A stretch of 14,911 bases of DNA from Chryseobacterium gleum (GTDB taxonomy: Bacteria; Bacteroidota; Bacteroidia; UBA10329), in the NCBI GenBank assembly GCA_945874195.1, contig CAMCFW010000013.1:1-14911 (forward strand). Reading direction: 5' to 3'. The notes below the pieces were generated by a model. That model had not been told where the DNA came from and searched no databases. It saw only the letters and a list, made by a program, of their open reading frames with translations. The position numbers and the translations under genes are program-made. Positions 8,501 to 14,911 of this stretch are shown here, piece by piece. The first letter of the stretch is position 1, and each line of letters opens with the position of its first letter.

Positions 8501-9985
8501 CCGCAACTTTCTGGAACGGTGGTGTTGCAAGAAGCAGATGTGCTGTTCACCTACCTTAACACCCGTTTCAGAATTTCGGATACAGTTCTGGTGAAACCCG
8601 ATGGATTTTATTTCAATGATCTGAAACTGAAGGACGAAACCGACCGCACTGGCAGCATAAACGGATGGGTTAAACACACCGGATTCAAAAAATTCCGCTT
8701 CGATGCCAGACTTGAGGCCAACAACTTTTTAGCCTTGAACACCAATTCGGCCATGAACTCTCTTTACTATGGCAAAGCCTATGGCACCGGCCAGGTGCAT
8801 TTCTTTGGCGACCCCAAGAGCATGCACTTGGAACTATCGATGAAGACCGAGCGCGGGTCTAAATTCAACATTCCGCTATTCGGTGCTAAAAGCGTGAACG
8901 AAAGCGACTTCATCACCTTTGTAAAACCGAAAGGTTCTGAAGATTCGGAAGCTGATCAGAAGGACATTTCGGTCAAATTCAAAAACCTGACACTCGACAT
9001 GGACATTGAGGTGACCAGCGATGCCGAGGTTCAACTCATTTTCGACCCTAAGGTGGGCGACATAATCAAGGGTCAGGGAAATGGCGATATAACCCTTTCG
9101 CTTGATAAGGCTGGGAACTTCAAAATGTTTGGAGATTTCATCATTAAGAAGGGTGAATACCTTTTCACGCTTCAGAACATCATCAATAAGAAATTCTTAA
9201 TTAATCAGGGTGGAACCATTAACTGGAGCGGAAGTCCGTATCAGGCGCTTATCAACATCGATGCGGTTTACGGTGTTCGAACTTCGTTGTACGACCTCAT
9301 GTATCCCGACACTTTGGACAGCTACAAGAAGCGGATTCAGGTGGATTGTCTGCTTAAAATGACCGACAATCTGCTCAACCCTAACATCAGTTTCGATATC
9401 GATCTACCAAATTCTGACGAACGCACCAAGACCGAAATGAAGAACAAGATCGGGGTTGGAAACGAACAGGAAATGAACCGCCAGGTGTTCGGGCTTCTTG
9501 TGCTCAATCGCTTCTTTCCGACCGAAGACCAGAATCAAGCACTGCAACAGGCCGGTGGTTTTCTCACCTCAAGTTCGGCCGAAATGGTGTCAAACCAGCT
9601 CAGCAATTGGCTTTCTAAGATCAGCAACGATTTTGACGTGGGGCTTAACTATCGACCGGGCGATGACATTACGAGCGATGAGCTACAAGTTGCGCTTTCC
9701 ACCCAGCTGTTCAACAATCGCATCATGGTCGATGGAAACGTGGGTGTGGCAAACACATCCAGCTCCAGTAATATTGTTGGTGATGTGAACATTGAATATA
9801 AGATCACCAGTGATGGTCGGTTCCGTGTTCGGGCCTTCAACAAGAGCAACGACATAAATACATTGGTCAATAACGCACCGTTCACACAGGGTGTGGGTCT
9901 ATCTTATCAGCGCGAGTTCAATAGACTGGGCGACCTTTTCAGAAGGAGGCAGAAAAAGGATTACATGCCCACGCCCGATCAGTGA
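5546..9985 (+). CDS. tamB: TamB family translocation/assembly protein (AsmA-like, DUF490)
   Basis: This 1,479-residue protein has one N-terminal membrane anchor (about residues 12-32, SVLSLLLVLLIGG) followed by a very long beta-rich periplasmic region with repeated short amphipathic strands, as expected of the AsmA-like hydrophobic-groove proteins. The C-terminal TamB/DUF490 signature lies around residues 1080-1260: VGDIIKGQGNGDI, then GDFIIKKGEYLFTLQN and GGTINWSGSPYQA. Members bridge inner and outer membranes and are linked to outer-membrane protein assembly (with TamA or BamA-type partners) and to phospholipid transport. No Omp85 partner lies in this window. The ATG at 5546 is preceded by GAGG at 5539-5542 and gives the anchor directly. 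It overlaps the downstream convergent YciI gene by seven bases. Assignment is firm; the exact cargo in this organism is not known. Confidence 0.93.
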   Translation: MIFKSIKKAFAWTSVLSLLLVLLIGGAYVALRSPRVQTKLTGYIASYLSDELKTAVTVRGIDIGFFNRVILEGLYLEDLKGDTLAYLNHLHLGIGGIGIRSKKVVLTKVRIDDLKFYLHKYEGDEKLNIQFLIDYFSVPKDSASANEWDIRSDAFELRNASFKLKNHYANSTSIGIDYKDLDVRAINLEINDIRIDVDTIYGNILSLNCHENRGFFLKSFKGNVKVSSKELKVDDLAIETAKSDLKLNLHYTYGSWSSYLHFLDSVRMEYWIEPSKVSFSDVSFFAPKLNGLKENLRLSGHLYGPVSSLNARGMKVNFGTMTSLEGDIDMDGLPNFNETFLYLNLKRFSTRYSDLVMLPIPPFESGKKLELPPNLAKMGRIDFTGNFTGFINDFVAFGKLNTEIGHLRTDISLKKDDESKLISYSGKLESIGFDLGKFFDTEKLGKVSLKATVVGKGLAKEDINAKLDGTVLSAELIGYDYQNIEVNGTFAKSKFEGDLTIADANLDLVFTGGFDLTGKLPAFNFHSDIGHANLYELNLLRKRENATVSGVLDVNFVGDDIDNIIGQINIANATYQQQDDSLYRMEKFSLAISEAEKVKHLRLRSDILDADFDGEFTLKNIPKAVNNLLNKHLPSYASEFKKLPPDQGLEFDFNIDLKNTEFITYYLLKDLHVSDNSNFKGSYSSSKDEVFLRGTLSEVAFRDIRFHNVKIEAENPGNEFQLAVFADRLNFTDSLYLAAFEVNSFTFNDSLGLAVKWNNKGKIANNAFIQGVASFPKNKAVSFKLEETQLTVAGLEWKVAPNNLLQIDSSTFTFSDFQFSNKTQRIGLNGKISKDPSAKLDLSLHNFDLSNVNIASQRSGLKLGGDISGNAQISGLYDKLFLTNQLQIDSLVVNGVLVGNGELNNTWIPATRSIQVFGLFQRQDLTSLSLVGEFLPGSERKQNFNLKAMVDQIPLSLFDPYISKVLTEVKGTAKADLTLKGTLKDPQLSGTVVLQEADVLFTYLNTRFRISDTVLVKPDGFYFNDLKLKDETDRTGSINGWVKHTGFKKFRFDARLEANNFLALNTNSAMNSLYYGKAYGTGQVHFFGDPKSMHLELSMKTERGSKFNIPLFGAKSVNESDFITFVKPKGSEDSEADQKDISVKFKNLTLDMDIEVTSDAEVQLIFDPKVGDIIKGQGNGDITLSLDKAGNFKMFGDFIIKKGEYLFTLQNIINKKFLINQGGTINWSGSPYQALINIDAVYGVRTSLYDLMYPDTLDSYKKRIQVDCLLKMTDNLLNPNISFDIDLPNSDERTKTEMKNKIGVGNEQEMNRQVFGLLVLNRFFPTEDQNQALQQAGGFLTSSSAEMVSNQLSNWLSKISNDFDVGLNYRPGDDITSDELQVALSTQLFNNRIMVDGNVGVANTSSSSNIVGDVNIEYKITSDGRFRVRAFNKSNDINTLVNNAPFTQGVGLSYQREFNRLGDLFRRRQKKDYMPTPDQ
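5555..5562 (-). promoter_or_regulatory. Candidate -7 promoter box for tsaD, inside tamB codons 4-6
   Basis: Read on the minus strand the sequence is TACTTTTG, an exact match to TAnnTTTG. It ends 24 bases before the TTG start of tsaD, which fits a short leader. No clear -33 TTG is seen 19-21 bases further upstream. With six fixed bases, an exact hit within 40 bases of a given start has roughly a 1% chance under equal base frequencies. Confidence 0.5.
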
Positions 9986-10278
9986 ACCCGACTGAAAGGA
10001 TGGCATTCGGCCGTCATGATGCCTTTCATGACAGCTGCATCAGAGCGCATGAAGAGTTCGGCCATGGTGTCGTGTTCGGCCTCGAACACCACCAGACCGA
10101 AGTTTCCGGAATTCTCAATTGGCAGGTCGGTCTTGCCCACATATTTCACCACGCCACGCTCCTTCTGCTTTGCCAATCGCTGAGAATGTTGTTCTATGAT
10201 GGCATTCTCCTTTTCTGTCCAACTTTCCTTGCTGCGGTATTTTGGCGCCAGATGCAGTATGTAGATGTAGTCTCTCAT
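9979..10278 (-). CDS. YciI-family small protein (dimeric alpha+beta barrel)
   Basis: This 99-residue cytoplasmic protein has no signal peptide. It starts with YIYILHLAPKY, has a mid-section GVVKYVGKTD, then GNFGLVVFEAE, and ends VMKGIMTAECHPFS. This order of a first beta strand, a helix, a G-rich strand and a final (A/V)xxGxMTAExHPF strand is characteristic of the YCII-related (YciI) family, which forms ferredoxin-like dimers and is catalytically ill defined. ATG at 10278 is the natural start because the first strand follows at once. Its 3' end overlaps the tamB 3' end by seven bases (convergent). Its upstream neighbour on the same strand, the GNAT gene, ends 105 bases away, so it may have its own promoter in that AT-rich gap. 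The function cannot be specified. Confidence 0.85.
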   Translation of the reverse strand: MRDYIYILHLAPKYRSKESWTEKENAIIEQHSQRLAKQKERGVVKYVGKTDLPIENSGNFGLVVFEAEHDTMAELFMRSDAAVMKGIMTAECHPFSRVH

Positions 10279-10383
10279 TTCAATAGATTATGAATGAAAA
10301 ATTAAGAATAAACCATGAATGGGATCCACATTATTTAAAACCAGCAACTTCCATTCGCATTTCCTTCAATTTTTTTTAGCAGA
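10279..10383. other. AT-rich intergenic gap, longest in the window
   Basis: These 105 bases lie between two minus-strand genes and are about 29% GC (30 of 105 by count), against a clearly higher value in the genes. They contain a run of eight T at 10370-10377. No exact TAnnTTTG box is seen on the minus strand; the nearest is TAATTTTT, one mismatch, roughly 30 bases before the YciI start. No convincing terminator hairpin or short gene is present. Confidence 0.6.
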
Positions 10384-11556
10384 TCATCCGATGATCTTAC
10401 ATCTCTCAAAGGGCAAATTCCTATCGAAAAGATATCGATAGGTTGCGTGTGTCCGGACGATGGTAGCGCCCAATTGTTCGCAAACGCGCATCATCTTCGG
10501 GTTGAAATCTCCGATCCAGTTCATTTCAATGGTATTGTAGGGAATGCCGATTCCCCACGCCAATTTGCTGTAAGCCACCACCATTCCACTTTCAACCCCG
10601 TGCCCGTGCCATTCGGGTATTACCCCAAACACGATACCGAGCATCTTTTTGCAAGAACCGGTCTTCATGTGATAGAAGAACTTCAACTTTCCAAGCCAGT
10701 TCATCTTTCCGTTCACATGTTTAAAAAGCTGATTCAATTCTGGAATGGAAAGAAAGAATGAAATGGGTTGGTCCTTGTAAAACCCAAAATAGATAAGACG
10801 TTCGTCTGCAATGGGCTTTAGCTTGGCGAACATCTTCTGGGCCTGTTCCAACGTCATCGGCTTCACCCCTTCGTGATTTCCCCAGGCCTTTGTATAAACT
10901 TCATGAAAATAGATGGCCGCCTTGTCAAAGTCTTTTTTCCTGATGTAACGGAAACTGATATCAGGATTGTTCAGCGCCTCTTGTGCCCGTTCGTAGAACC
11001 GAGGGTCAAAATCCTTGGTCTTCTGTACATCTCTTCCGTACGTAAATTGGTTGAAATAAAGCTGGAAACCATAATTCTCATACAGTTTCTGATAATACGG
11101 TGCATTATAAAGCATGCCGTAATTCTGCTCCGCGAAACCATTGATCAACACCCCCCAATTCTTATCGCGTTCACCAAAATTGACGGGGCCGTCCATGGCC
11201 TCCATGCCGCGTTCCTTTAGCCAATTGCGGGCAGAATCGAATAGTAAATTGGCCACTTCCTGATCATCAATGGAATCAAAAAAGCCGCAGCCTCCGGTCG
11301 GTCTATCTTCCGTATTGAACGTTTTTCCATTGACGAAGGCGGCTATCCGTCCAACGGTTATGCCATCTTTTTGAGCCAACCACTTTATGGTTTCGCTCTT
11401 CTCAAACGAATAGAACTTGTTCACCTTCTTATCAAACACATCTCTCACTTCCTGATCGATGGGGCGGATATAAAGCGGGTCGTTGGCATATAGATTCACC
11501 GGAAACAGGATCCATTCCTTTTCCTGCTCCGAACTTCGAACTTCAACCAACTGCAT
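10384..11556 (-). CDS. GNAT-fold acyltransferase-like protein, Bacteroidota type
   Basis: This is a cytoplasmic protein of 390 residues. The frame stays open up to a GTG at 11601, but the ATG at 11556 (MQLVEVRSS) matches where I recall relatives starting, so I chose it. Sequence blocks resemble a widespread Bacteroidota family annotated as GNAT N-acetyltransferase: NLYANDPLYIRPIDQEV near the N-terminus, GRIAAFVNGKTF, DGPVNFGERDKNWGVLINGF (about 122-141), APYYQKLYENYGF, then a second domain with VFGVIPEWHGHGVES (about 309-323), which looks like an acetyl-CoA pyrophosphate loop, and NWIGDFNPKM (346-355). The acyl donor and acceptor are not known. It is divergent from the SDR gene with 71 bases between start codons, or 26 if GTG 11601 is used. 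Confidence 0.8.
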   Translation of the reverse strand: MQLVEVRSSEQEKEWILFPVNLYANDPLYIRPIDQEVRDVFDKKVNKFYSFEKSETIKWLAQKDGITVGRIAAFVNGKTFNTEDRPTGGCGFFDSIDDQEVANLLFDSARNWLKERGMEAMDGPVNFGERDKNWGVLINGFAEQNYGMLYNAPYYQKLYENYGFQLYFNQFTYGRDVQKTKDFDPRFYERAQEALNNPDISFRYIRKKDFDKAAIYFHEVYTKAWGNHEGVKPMTLEQAQKMFAKLKPIADERLIYFGFYKDQPISFFLSIPELNQLFKHVNGKMNWLGKLKFFYHMKTGSCKKMLGIVFGVIPEWHGHGVESGMVVAYSKLAWGIGIPYNTIEMNWIGDFNPKMMRVCEQLGATIVRTHATYRYLFDRNLPFERCKIIG

Positions 11557-11627
11557 CTGAGAGTAATTTCGGCTAACATACCAAGAAAGCTGAATAACCA
11601 CCGAATTCTATGTCTTAAGTTTGCCCT
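11557..11627. other. Divergent intergenic region between GNAT and SDR genes
   Basis: These 71 bases should hold both promoters. On the plus strand there is an exact TAnnTTTG match (11616-11623). On the minus strand the best candidate is TATGTTAG at about 11581-11574, one mismatch from consensus and 17 bases from the ATG at 11556. No operator-like inverted repeat is evident. Confidence 0.5.
11616..11623 (+). promoter_or_regulatory. Exact TAnnTTTG box directly before the SDR start
   Basis: TAAGTTTG matches the Bacteroidota -7 consensus exactly. Only four bases (CCCT) separate it from the ATG at 11628. If it is the real -7 box, transcription would begin at or within a couple of bases of the start codon, giving a leaderless or nearly leaderless mRNA. 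No TTG is seen at the -33 distance, so it may instead be a chance match. Confidence 0.4.
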
Positions 11628-12449
11628 ATGTCATTCATTAAGGATAAAGTGGTGTTGATAACGGGCGGAAGTTCGGGCATTGGCAAAGCATGTGCAGAAC
11701 GCTTCGGACGGGAAGGTGGCCGAATATGCATTACAGGCCGAAATGCCGAAAACCTGGAAGCTGCCGCGGCTGAACTTCGCGCCAAGCTCATTGAAGTGCT
11801 CACGGTTCAGGGCGATGTGGCAAGCGAACAAGACTGTGTGCGCATGATCAATGAAACGCTGAACAGATATGGGCGCATCGATGTGCTTATTAACAATGCC
11901 GGTATCAGCATGAGGGCTTTTTTCAAAGAGGTCGACCTTTCGGTCATCCGCCAATTGATGGAAGTGAACTTCTTCGGAACCGTCCATTGCACCAAATATG
12001 CATTGCGCCAGTTGTTGAAGAACCATGGTTCGGTGGTGGGTGTTTCATCAGTGGCGGGTTATCAGGGTCTGCCCGGCCGAACGGGCTATTCAGCTTCAAA
12101 ATTCGCCATGGAGGGATTCCTCAGCGGACTACGACTGGAAAATCATAACACCTCGTTGCACGTTATGATCGTGTGCCCGGGCTACACCGAAAGCAACATC
12201 CGCAAAGCTGCCCTGGTGGCCGATGGTAGTGCACAGGGCGAATCGCCACGTGAAGAAAAGAGTATGATGAGCGCTGAAGAAGTGGCCGACCACATCTTCA
12301 ACGGAGTTAAAAAACGGAAAAAACGGGTGGTGCTCACCATGCAAGGCAAACTCAGCTACTACCTCAGCAAGTTGCTCCCAAGTTTTGTTGACCGAATGGT
12401 GATCAAGGCCATCGAGAAAGAAGGCGACCTGCCAACGGTCGGTAAATGA
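11628..12449 (+). CDS. Classical short-chain dehydrogenase/reductase (DHRS7B-like)
   Basis: The 273-residue SDR carries the full classical set: the nucleotide-binding TGGSSGIG (12-19), NNAG (89-92), Asn114 in MEVNFFG, the catalytic serine at 140 or 141 (VSSVAG), and the Tyr154/Lys158 pair in YSASK. Arg38 just after the second beta strand (ITGRN) favours NADP(H). The segment CPGYTESNIR followed by ADGSAQGESPREE and a basic tail (KKRKKRVVLT) resembles the DHRS7B and 3-ketosphinganine-reductase-like side of the family, so a lipid-type carbonyl substrate is a reasonable guess, not a demonstrated one. No signal peptide is seen. The stop overlaps the ATG of the next gene (ATGA, 12446-12449), which implies an operon with translational coupling to the exported phosphodiesterase. 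Confidence 0.93.
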   Translation: MSFIKDKVVLITGGSSGIGKACAERFGREGGRICITGRNAENLEAAAAELRAKLIEVLTVQGDVASEQDCVRMINETLNRYGRIDVLINNAGISMRAFFKEVDLSVIRQLMEVNFFGTVHCTKYALRQLLKNHGSVVGVSSVAGYQGLPGRTGYSASKFAMEGFLSGLRLENHNTSLHVMIVCPGYTESNIRKAALVADGSAQGESPREEKSMMSAEEVADHIFNGVKKRKKRVVLTMQGKLSYYLSKLLPSFVDRMVIKAIEKEGDLPTVGK

Positions 12450-13378
12450 AAACCAAGAATGCCATTTGGTTGAGGTTGGTGGCCGGCATCATGCTCGTGC
12501 TGGCTTTTACGGCTCATGATTCGCTAGCGCAAGACTTTCTCTCCACTCCATCCCCACTCGATCAGGTCCGTTCTGCCCCTCCGCTCAAGGTACTTTCATG
12601 GAACATTTACATGCTTCCACCCCTTGCAAAATTCACTGGAAAGCAGCGCAGGGCCAAGCACATAGGCAACCTGCTCAAAGATTCAGACTTCGACATTTTC
12701 GTCTTCCAAGAGGCTTTTCATGGCGCTGCACGAAGAAAGATATGGCGCAGATTGAAACAGAATTTTCCTCACAGGTCTGGTCCCGCCAACAAGCGATGGT
12801 ATTCGTTGCGCACCAACAGCGGCATTTGGATGGTAAGCCGCATTCCGCTAAGGCAACTGGGCGCGGTTGATTTCAAGGAATGTGATGGAATTGACTGCTG
12901 GAGCCGAAAAGGTGCACTTTTGGCGCAAGGCGAATTTGCAGGCCAAACATTTCAGATACTTGGAACACATCTCGAAGCAGGCGGATCGCCCGAACTAAAA
13001 GAAGGTCAATACCGAGAGATAGACACCCTACTTACCAAACACAGACAAACTCTTGTTCCGCAGCTCATCTGTGGCGATTTCAACACGCATCGCAACGATT
13101 CGGCCCGCTACAACCTGATGATAGACATACTCGGTGTGCAGAATGCCATGTTCGATGGCGATCAGCAGTTCACTTCAGATGGCGAACTGAACGATATCAA
13201 ATTGGCGCGCAGCGAAAAGAAGAAACGCGCTTGGATCGACTATGCGTTCTATCGCCCCAATGGGATCAATGCCGATGTTAAACGCTTCGTTCGAATGCCC
13301 CGCTCGCGATGGAGTAAGAAATTTCAGGACCTTTCCGATCATTTTGCGGTCGAAGCGCAGTTCAGGTTTGACCTTTAA
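12446..13378 (+). CDS. Exported sphingomyelinase-like endonuclease/exonuclease/phosphatase-fold phosphodiesterase
   Basis: This 310-residue protein has a signal peptide (about residues 1-29, hydrophobic core LVAGIMLVLAF, cleavage near SLAQ). The mature part has the metal-dependent EEP fold in order: SWNIYMLPP with Asn53, VFQEAF with the Mg-binding Glu89, the NSGIWMVSRIPL strand (124-135), GTHLEA with His175, CGDFNTH with Asp211 and Asn213, WIDYAFY with Asp265 and LSDHFAVEA with Asp298/His299. NIYMLPP and the Cys146-containing ECDGIDCWSRKG region parallel the bacterial neutral sphingomyelinase branch rather than DNases. Cys146 and Cys151 could form a disulfide outside the cytoplasm. Expected activity is hydrolysis of a phosphodiester headgroup from a sphingo- or phospholipid. 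There is no T9SS tail, so periplasmic or lipid-facing location is more likely than surface display. It is coupled to the SDR gene by a four-base overlap. Confidence 0.88.
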   Translation: MKTKNAIWLRLVAGIMLVLAFTAHDSLAQDFLSTPSPLDQVRSAPPLKVLSWNIYMLPPLAKFTGKQRRAKHIGNLLKDSDFDIFVFQEAFHGAARRKIWRRLKQNFPHRSGPANKRWYSLRTNSGIWMVSRIPLRQLGAVDFKECDGIDCWSRKGALLAQGEFAGQTFQILGTHLEAGGSPELKEGQYREIDTLLTKHRQTLVPQLICGDFNTHRNDSARYNLMIDILGVQNAMFDGDQQFTSDGELNDIKLARSEKKKRAWIDYAFYRPNGINADVKRFVRMPRSRWSKKFQDLSDHFAVEAQFRFDL

Positions 13379-13388
13379 GCCATTCCGA

Positions 13389-14911
13389 TTACCTCTTCAC
13401 CACCCTGAACACCCGTTCACCTTCATCGGTCTTTACCCTTAAGAGGTAAATTCCAGGTCGGGTGTCGAGCACGATTCCAGACACGTCATATCCGGCATTT
13501 GAATACACCCGTTTTCCGTTTGTGTCAAATACCTCGATCATACGTACATCACCTGACTTTACGCCTTTCAAACGGATCACATCGCTGCTCGGATTCGGAT
13601 AAACGCTCATCTCATCCAGCTTCATCTCTTGCCGAATGCTCAACGGCACCAGACCGATCAACGAATCTGAGGCTACCAGAACAGGCGTGTGGTCTGCACC
13701 ATCAAACATGGTTCTAAAGGTGTCTATCTGAGGCGTCTGCACCCCGAACATCTCTTCGGTCCATTTCTTAGGAACGGCCTGATAATACACCTTAGACCTG
13801 ACGGTGAGTGTATCCATTACTCCGTTCAGCGGAACATGGAAATGCACTACGTCCGATCCCGAACCCTCAAAACCATCAAAATTGAAATCCGGATCCTGCA
13901 AAGCGGTTCCAAAAATGGCGGTGGTGTCATACGTTGAATGCTGGGTGCTGAAACCCCTCGGAACCAAGCGATTGTCTTTGAGTGGTACCACTGCGCGTTC
14001 AAGCACCGTGGTCACATCACCGTTCACATCGCCCATCACCATCTCATAGATCTGAACCTCATCTTCGCTCCTTATCACGTCATAGTGCAGTTCATAGCTC
14101 GTGTTCTCCTGAGGGAGATAATGCTCTGCATTTAGCACACCCGAACTGAAGACCGTGTCCCCTTGCTGATCTGTCACCACAAATTCCACGTAGGCTCTTC
14201 GGCTCGGATACCCGGAAGGGAACTTATGCCCGGTCATATTGCGCAGGCTGAGGCTGAAATAGGCTGTGTCGTTGGAAAAACCATCGTGCGTCAGTTCGCT
14301 GCTCAGCGAATGAAGTTGCAGATTGCGCATCGTCTGCGCGATGGTTGAATCGAAATGAACGTCATTGGCCCTTATGTCCAGTTGCTGTCTATGTTGTTTC
14401 ATCAGCTTTAGCATGAACGTGTTGCCTCCTACCAGTTCGTGTTTTCCAAAAGGCGTTCTCGGCTGCAACAGCAGATAGTTGGCCGATATGACCACAGGAT
14501 AATCCGTCCGCGGAATATGGCATCCTTGGCACGTAATGCCTCCAACCTGTTGATTATAGTCCGAATTCAACCATTCGTGATAGGTTGCCTGTTCCACAAA
14601 GCTGGTTCCAGTGTAATTGCCCTGCAGGTCAACACTCTGGGTCACCAGCGTGTGGCAGCCCGCACAGAAACCAGCCTTTGTCACATGCTCTCCGTATTCT
14701 GGGGTCACCCCCACAAAACCCTGCATCGGTCCCTGCAAAGGCTTGCCGAACGGTCCGTATTCCACCATGTCCTCGTGATAATGCAATTCACCAGAATGGT
14801 TTGAACCTAATCGTTCGTCCGTTTGCTTATGGCAACCCATACACGATACACCATCTTGGCCCATCGCATCATGTTCAAGGTCTGCAAGCCCATAAGGCCC
14901 TGTTCCATAGG
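13389..14911 (-). CDS. Multiheme c-type cytochrome with T9SS type A sorting domain, 5' end outside window
   Basis: The frame is open to the window edge (upstream codons read TGPYGLADLEHDA), so the Met at 14864 is probably internal. At least 506 residues are present. Three CxxCH heme-binding motifs are visible: CMGCH (14829-14843), CAGCH (14652-14666) and CQGCH (14517-14531); more hemes may lie upstream. A motif N-M-T-G-H-K-F-P-S-G-Y-P-S-R-R-A (about 14195-14240), known to me from other multiheme cytochromes, follows, probably with a distal His ligand. Then comes a beta-rich region and a clear T9SS type A domain at the C-terminus: VYPNPSSD, then IEVFDTNGKRVY and GIYLLRVKT, ending RVVKR. Heme attachment happens in the periplasm, so the protein would be exported across the outer membrane already carrying heme. 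The role in extracellular or surface electron transfer is inferred. Ten bases separate it from the convergent phosphodiesterase gene. Confidence 0.88.
   Translation of the reverse strand, partial: YGTGPYGLADLEHDAMGQDGVSCMGCHKQTDERLGSNHSGELHYHEDMVEYGPFGKPLQGPMQGFVGVTPEYGEHVTKAGFCAGCHTLVTQSVDLQGNYTGTSFVEQATYHEWLNSDYNQQVGGITCQGCHIPRTDYPVVISANYLLLQPRTPFGKHELVGGNTFMLKLMKQHRQQLDIRANDVHFDSTIAQTMRNLQLHSLSSELTHDGFSNDTAYFSLSLRNMTGHKFPSGYPSRRAYVEFVVTDQQGDTVFSSGVLNAEHYLPQENTSYELHYDVIRSEDEVQIYEMVMGDVNGDVTTVLERAVVPLKDNRLVPRGFSTQHSTYDTTAIFGTALQDPDFNFDGFEGSGSDVVHFHVPLNGVMDTLTVRSKVYYQAVPKKWTEEMFGVQTPQIDTFRTMFDGADHTPVLVASDSLIGLVPLSIRQEMKLDEMSVYPNPSSDVIRLKGVKSGDVRMIEVFDTNGKRVYSNAGYDVSGIVLDTRPGIYLLRVKTDEGERVFRVVKR

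Noticed and set aside
9982..10293. 103-codon plus-strand frame directly after tamB
   Set aside because: It is antisense to the YciI-family gene, whose minus-strand protein carries clear family blocks.
10381..10397. Perfect 7-base inverted repeat (AGATCAT, 3-base loop) at the end of the GNAT gene, considered as a terminator
   Set aside because: On the transcribed minus strand it is followed by a run of A, not T, and the stem is AT-rich. The T-run on the plus strand lies before the hairpin, so neither direction makes an intrinsic terminator.
11557..11601. GTG at 11601 as the start of the GNAT gene
   Set aside because: The 15 extra residues do not match the family start as I recall it, and would leave only 26 bases for two divergent promoters. 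ATG 11556 fits better, though this is not proven.
13389..13449. 9-base inverted repeat TTACCTCTT / AAGAGGTAA with a 43-base spacer, including the cytochrome stop codon
   Set aside because: A few such repeats with spacers up to 50 bases are expected by chance in 15 kb. The long loop and lack of a T-run give no sign of a terminator or binding site.

Overview
The window looks like chromosomal DNA from a member of the Bacteroidota, most likely a Flavobacteriia-type free-living or marine lineage. Three things support this. Two proteins combine an export signal or surface architecture with C-terminal modules of the type IX secretion system (T9SS) kind. The TamB protein has the long Bacteroidota form. 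Sequences matching the Bacteroidota -7 promoter box TAnnTTTG lie close upstream of two gene starts. No RNA gene, CRISPR array, insertion sequence, phage gene or attachment site was seen, and base composition looks even throughout, so I read this as ordinary core chromosome.

Layout, left to right. (1) 1-3183, plus: the 3' part of a very large TPR-like and coiled-coil protein with a small conserved-looking C-terminal domain. (2) 3184-4437, minus: a secreted SGNH-hydrolase-like protein with a PKD domain and a degenerate T9SS-type tail. (3) 4478-5530, minus: tsaD, the tRNA t6A37 enzyme, which appears to start at TTG. (4) 5546-9985, plus: tamB, an envelope-assembly or lipid-transport protein whose start codon is only 15 bases from that of tsaD. 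(5) 9979-10278, minus: a small YciI-family protein. (6) 10384-11556, minus: a GNAT-fold protein of the double-domain type common in Bacteroidota. (7) 11628-12449, plus: a classical short-chain dehydrogenase. (8) 12446-13378, plus: an exported sphingomyelinase-like phosphodiesterase, overlapping the previous gene by ATGA. (9) 13389-14911, minus: the 3' part of a multiheme c-type cytochrome with a clear T9SS sorting domain.

The genes do not form one pathway. The common theme is the cell envelope: tamB, two T9SS-type surface proteins, an exported lipid phosphodiesterase and a giant helical protein. The most suggestive functional pair is the translationally coupled dehydrogenase and sphingomyelinase-like enzyme, which could act on sphingoid or related lipids. 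Packing is extreme. The three convergent junctions have a 0-base gap, a 7-base overlap and a 10-base gap, and the tsaD/tamB divergent junction leaves no room for promoters outside the coding sequences. The longest non-coding stretch is about 105 bases (29% GC).

I found no convincing new multi-gene system. The best leads are the roughly 759-residue proline-free helix protein, the overlapping tsaD/tamB starts, the SDR/SMase-like couple and the T9SS-exported multiheme cytochrome.
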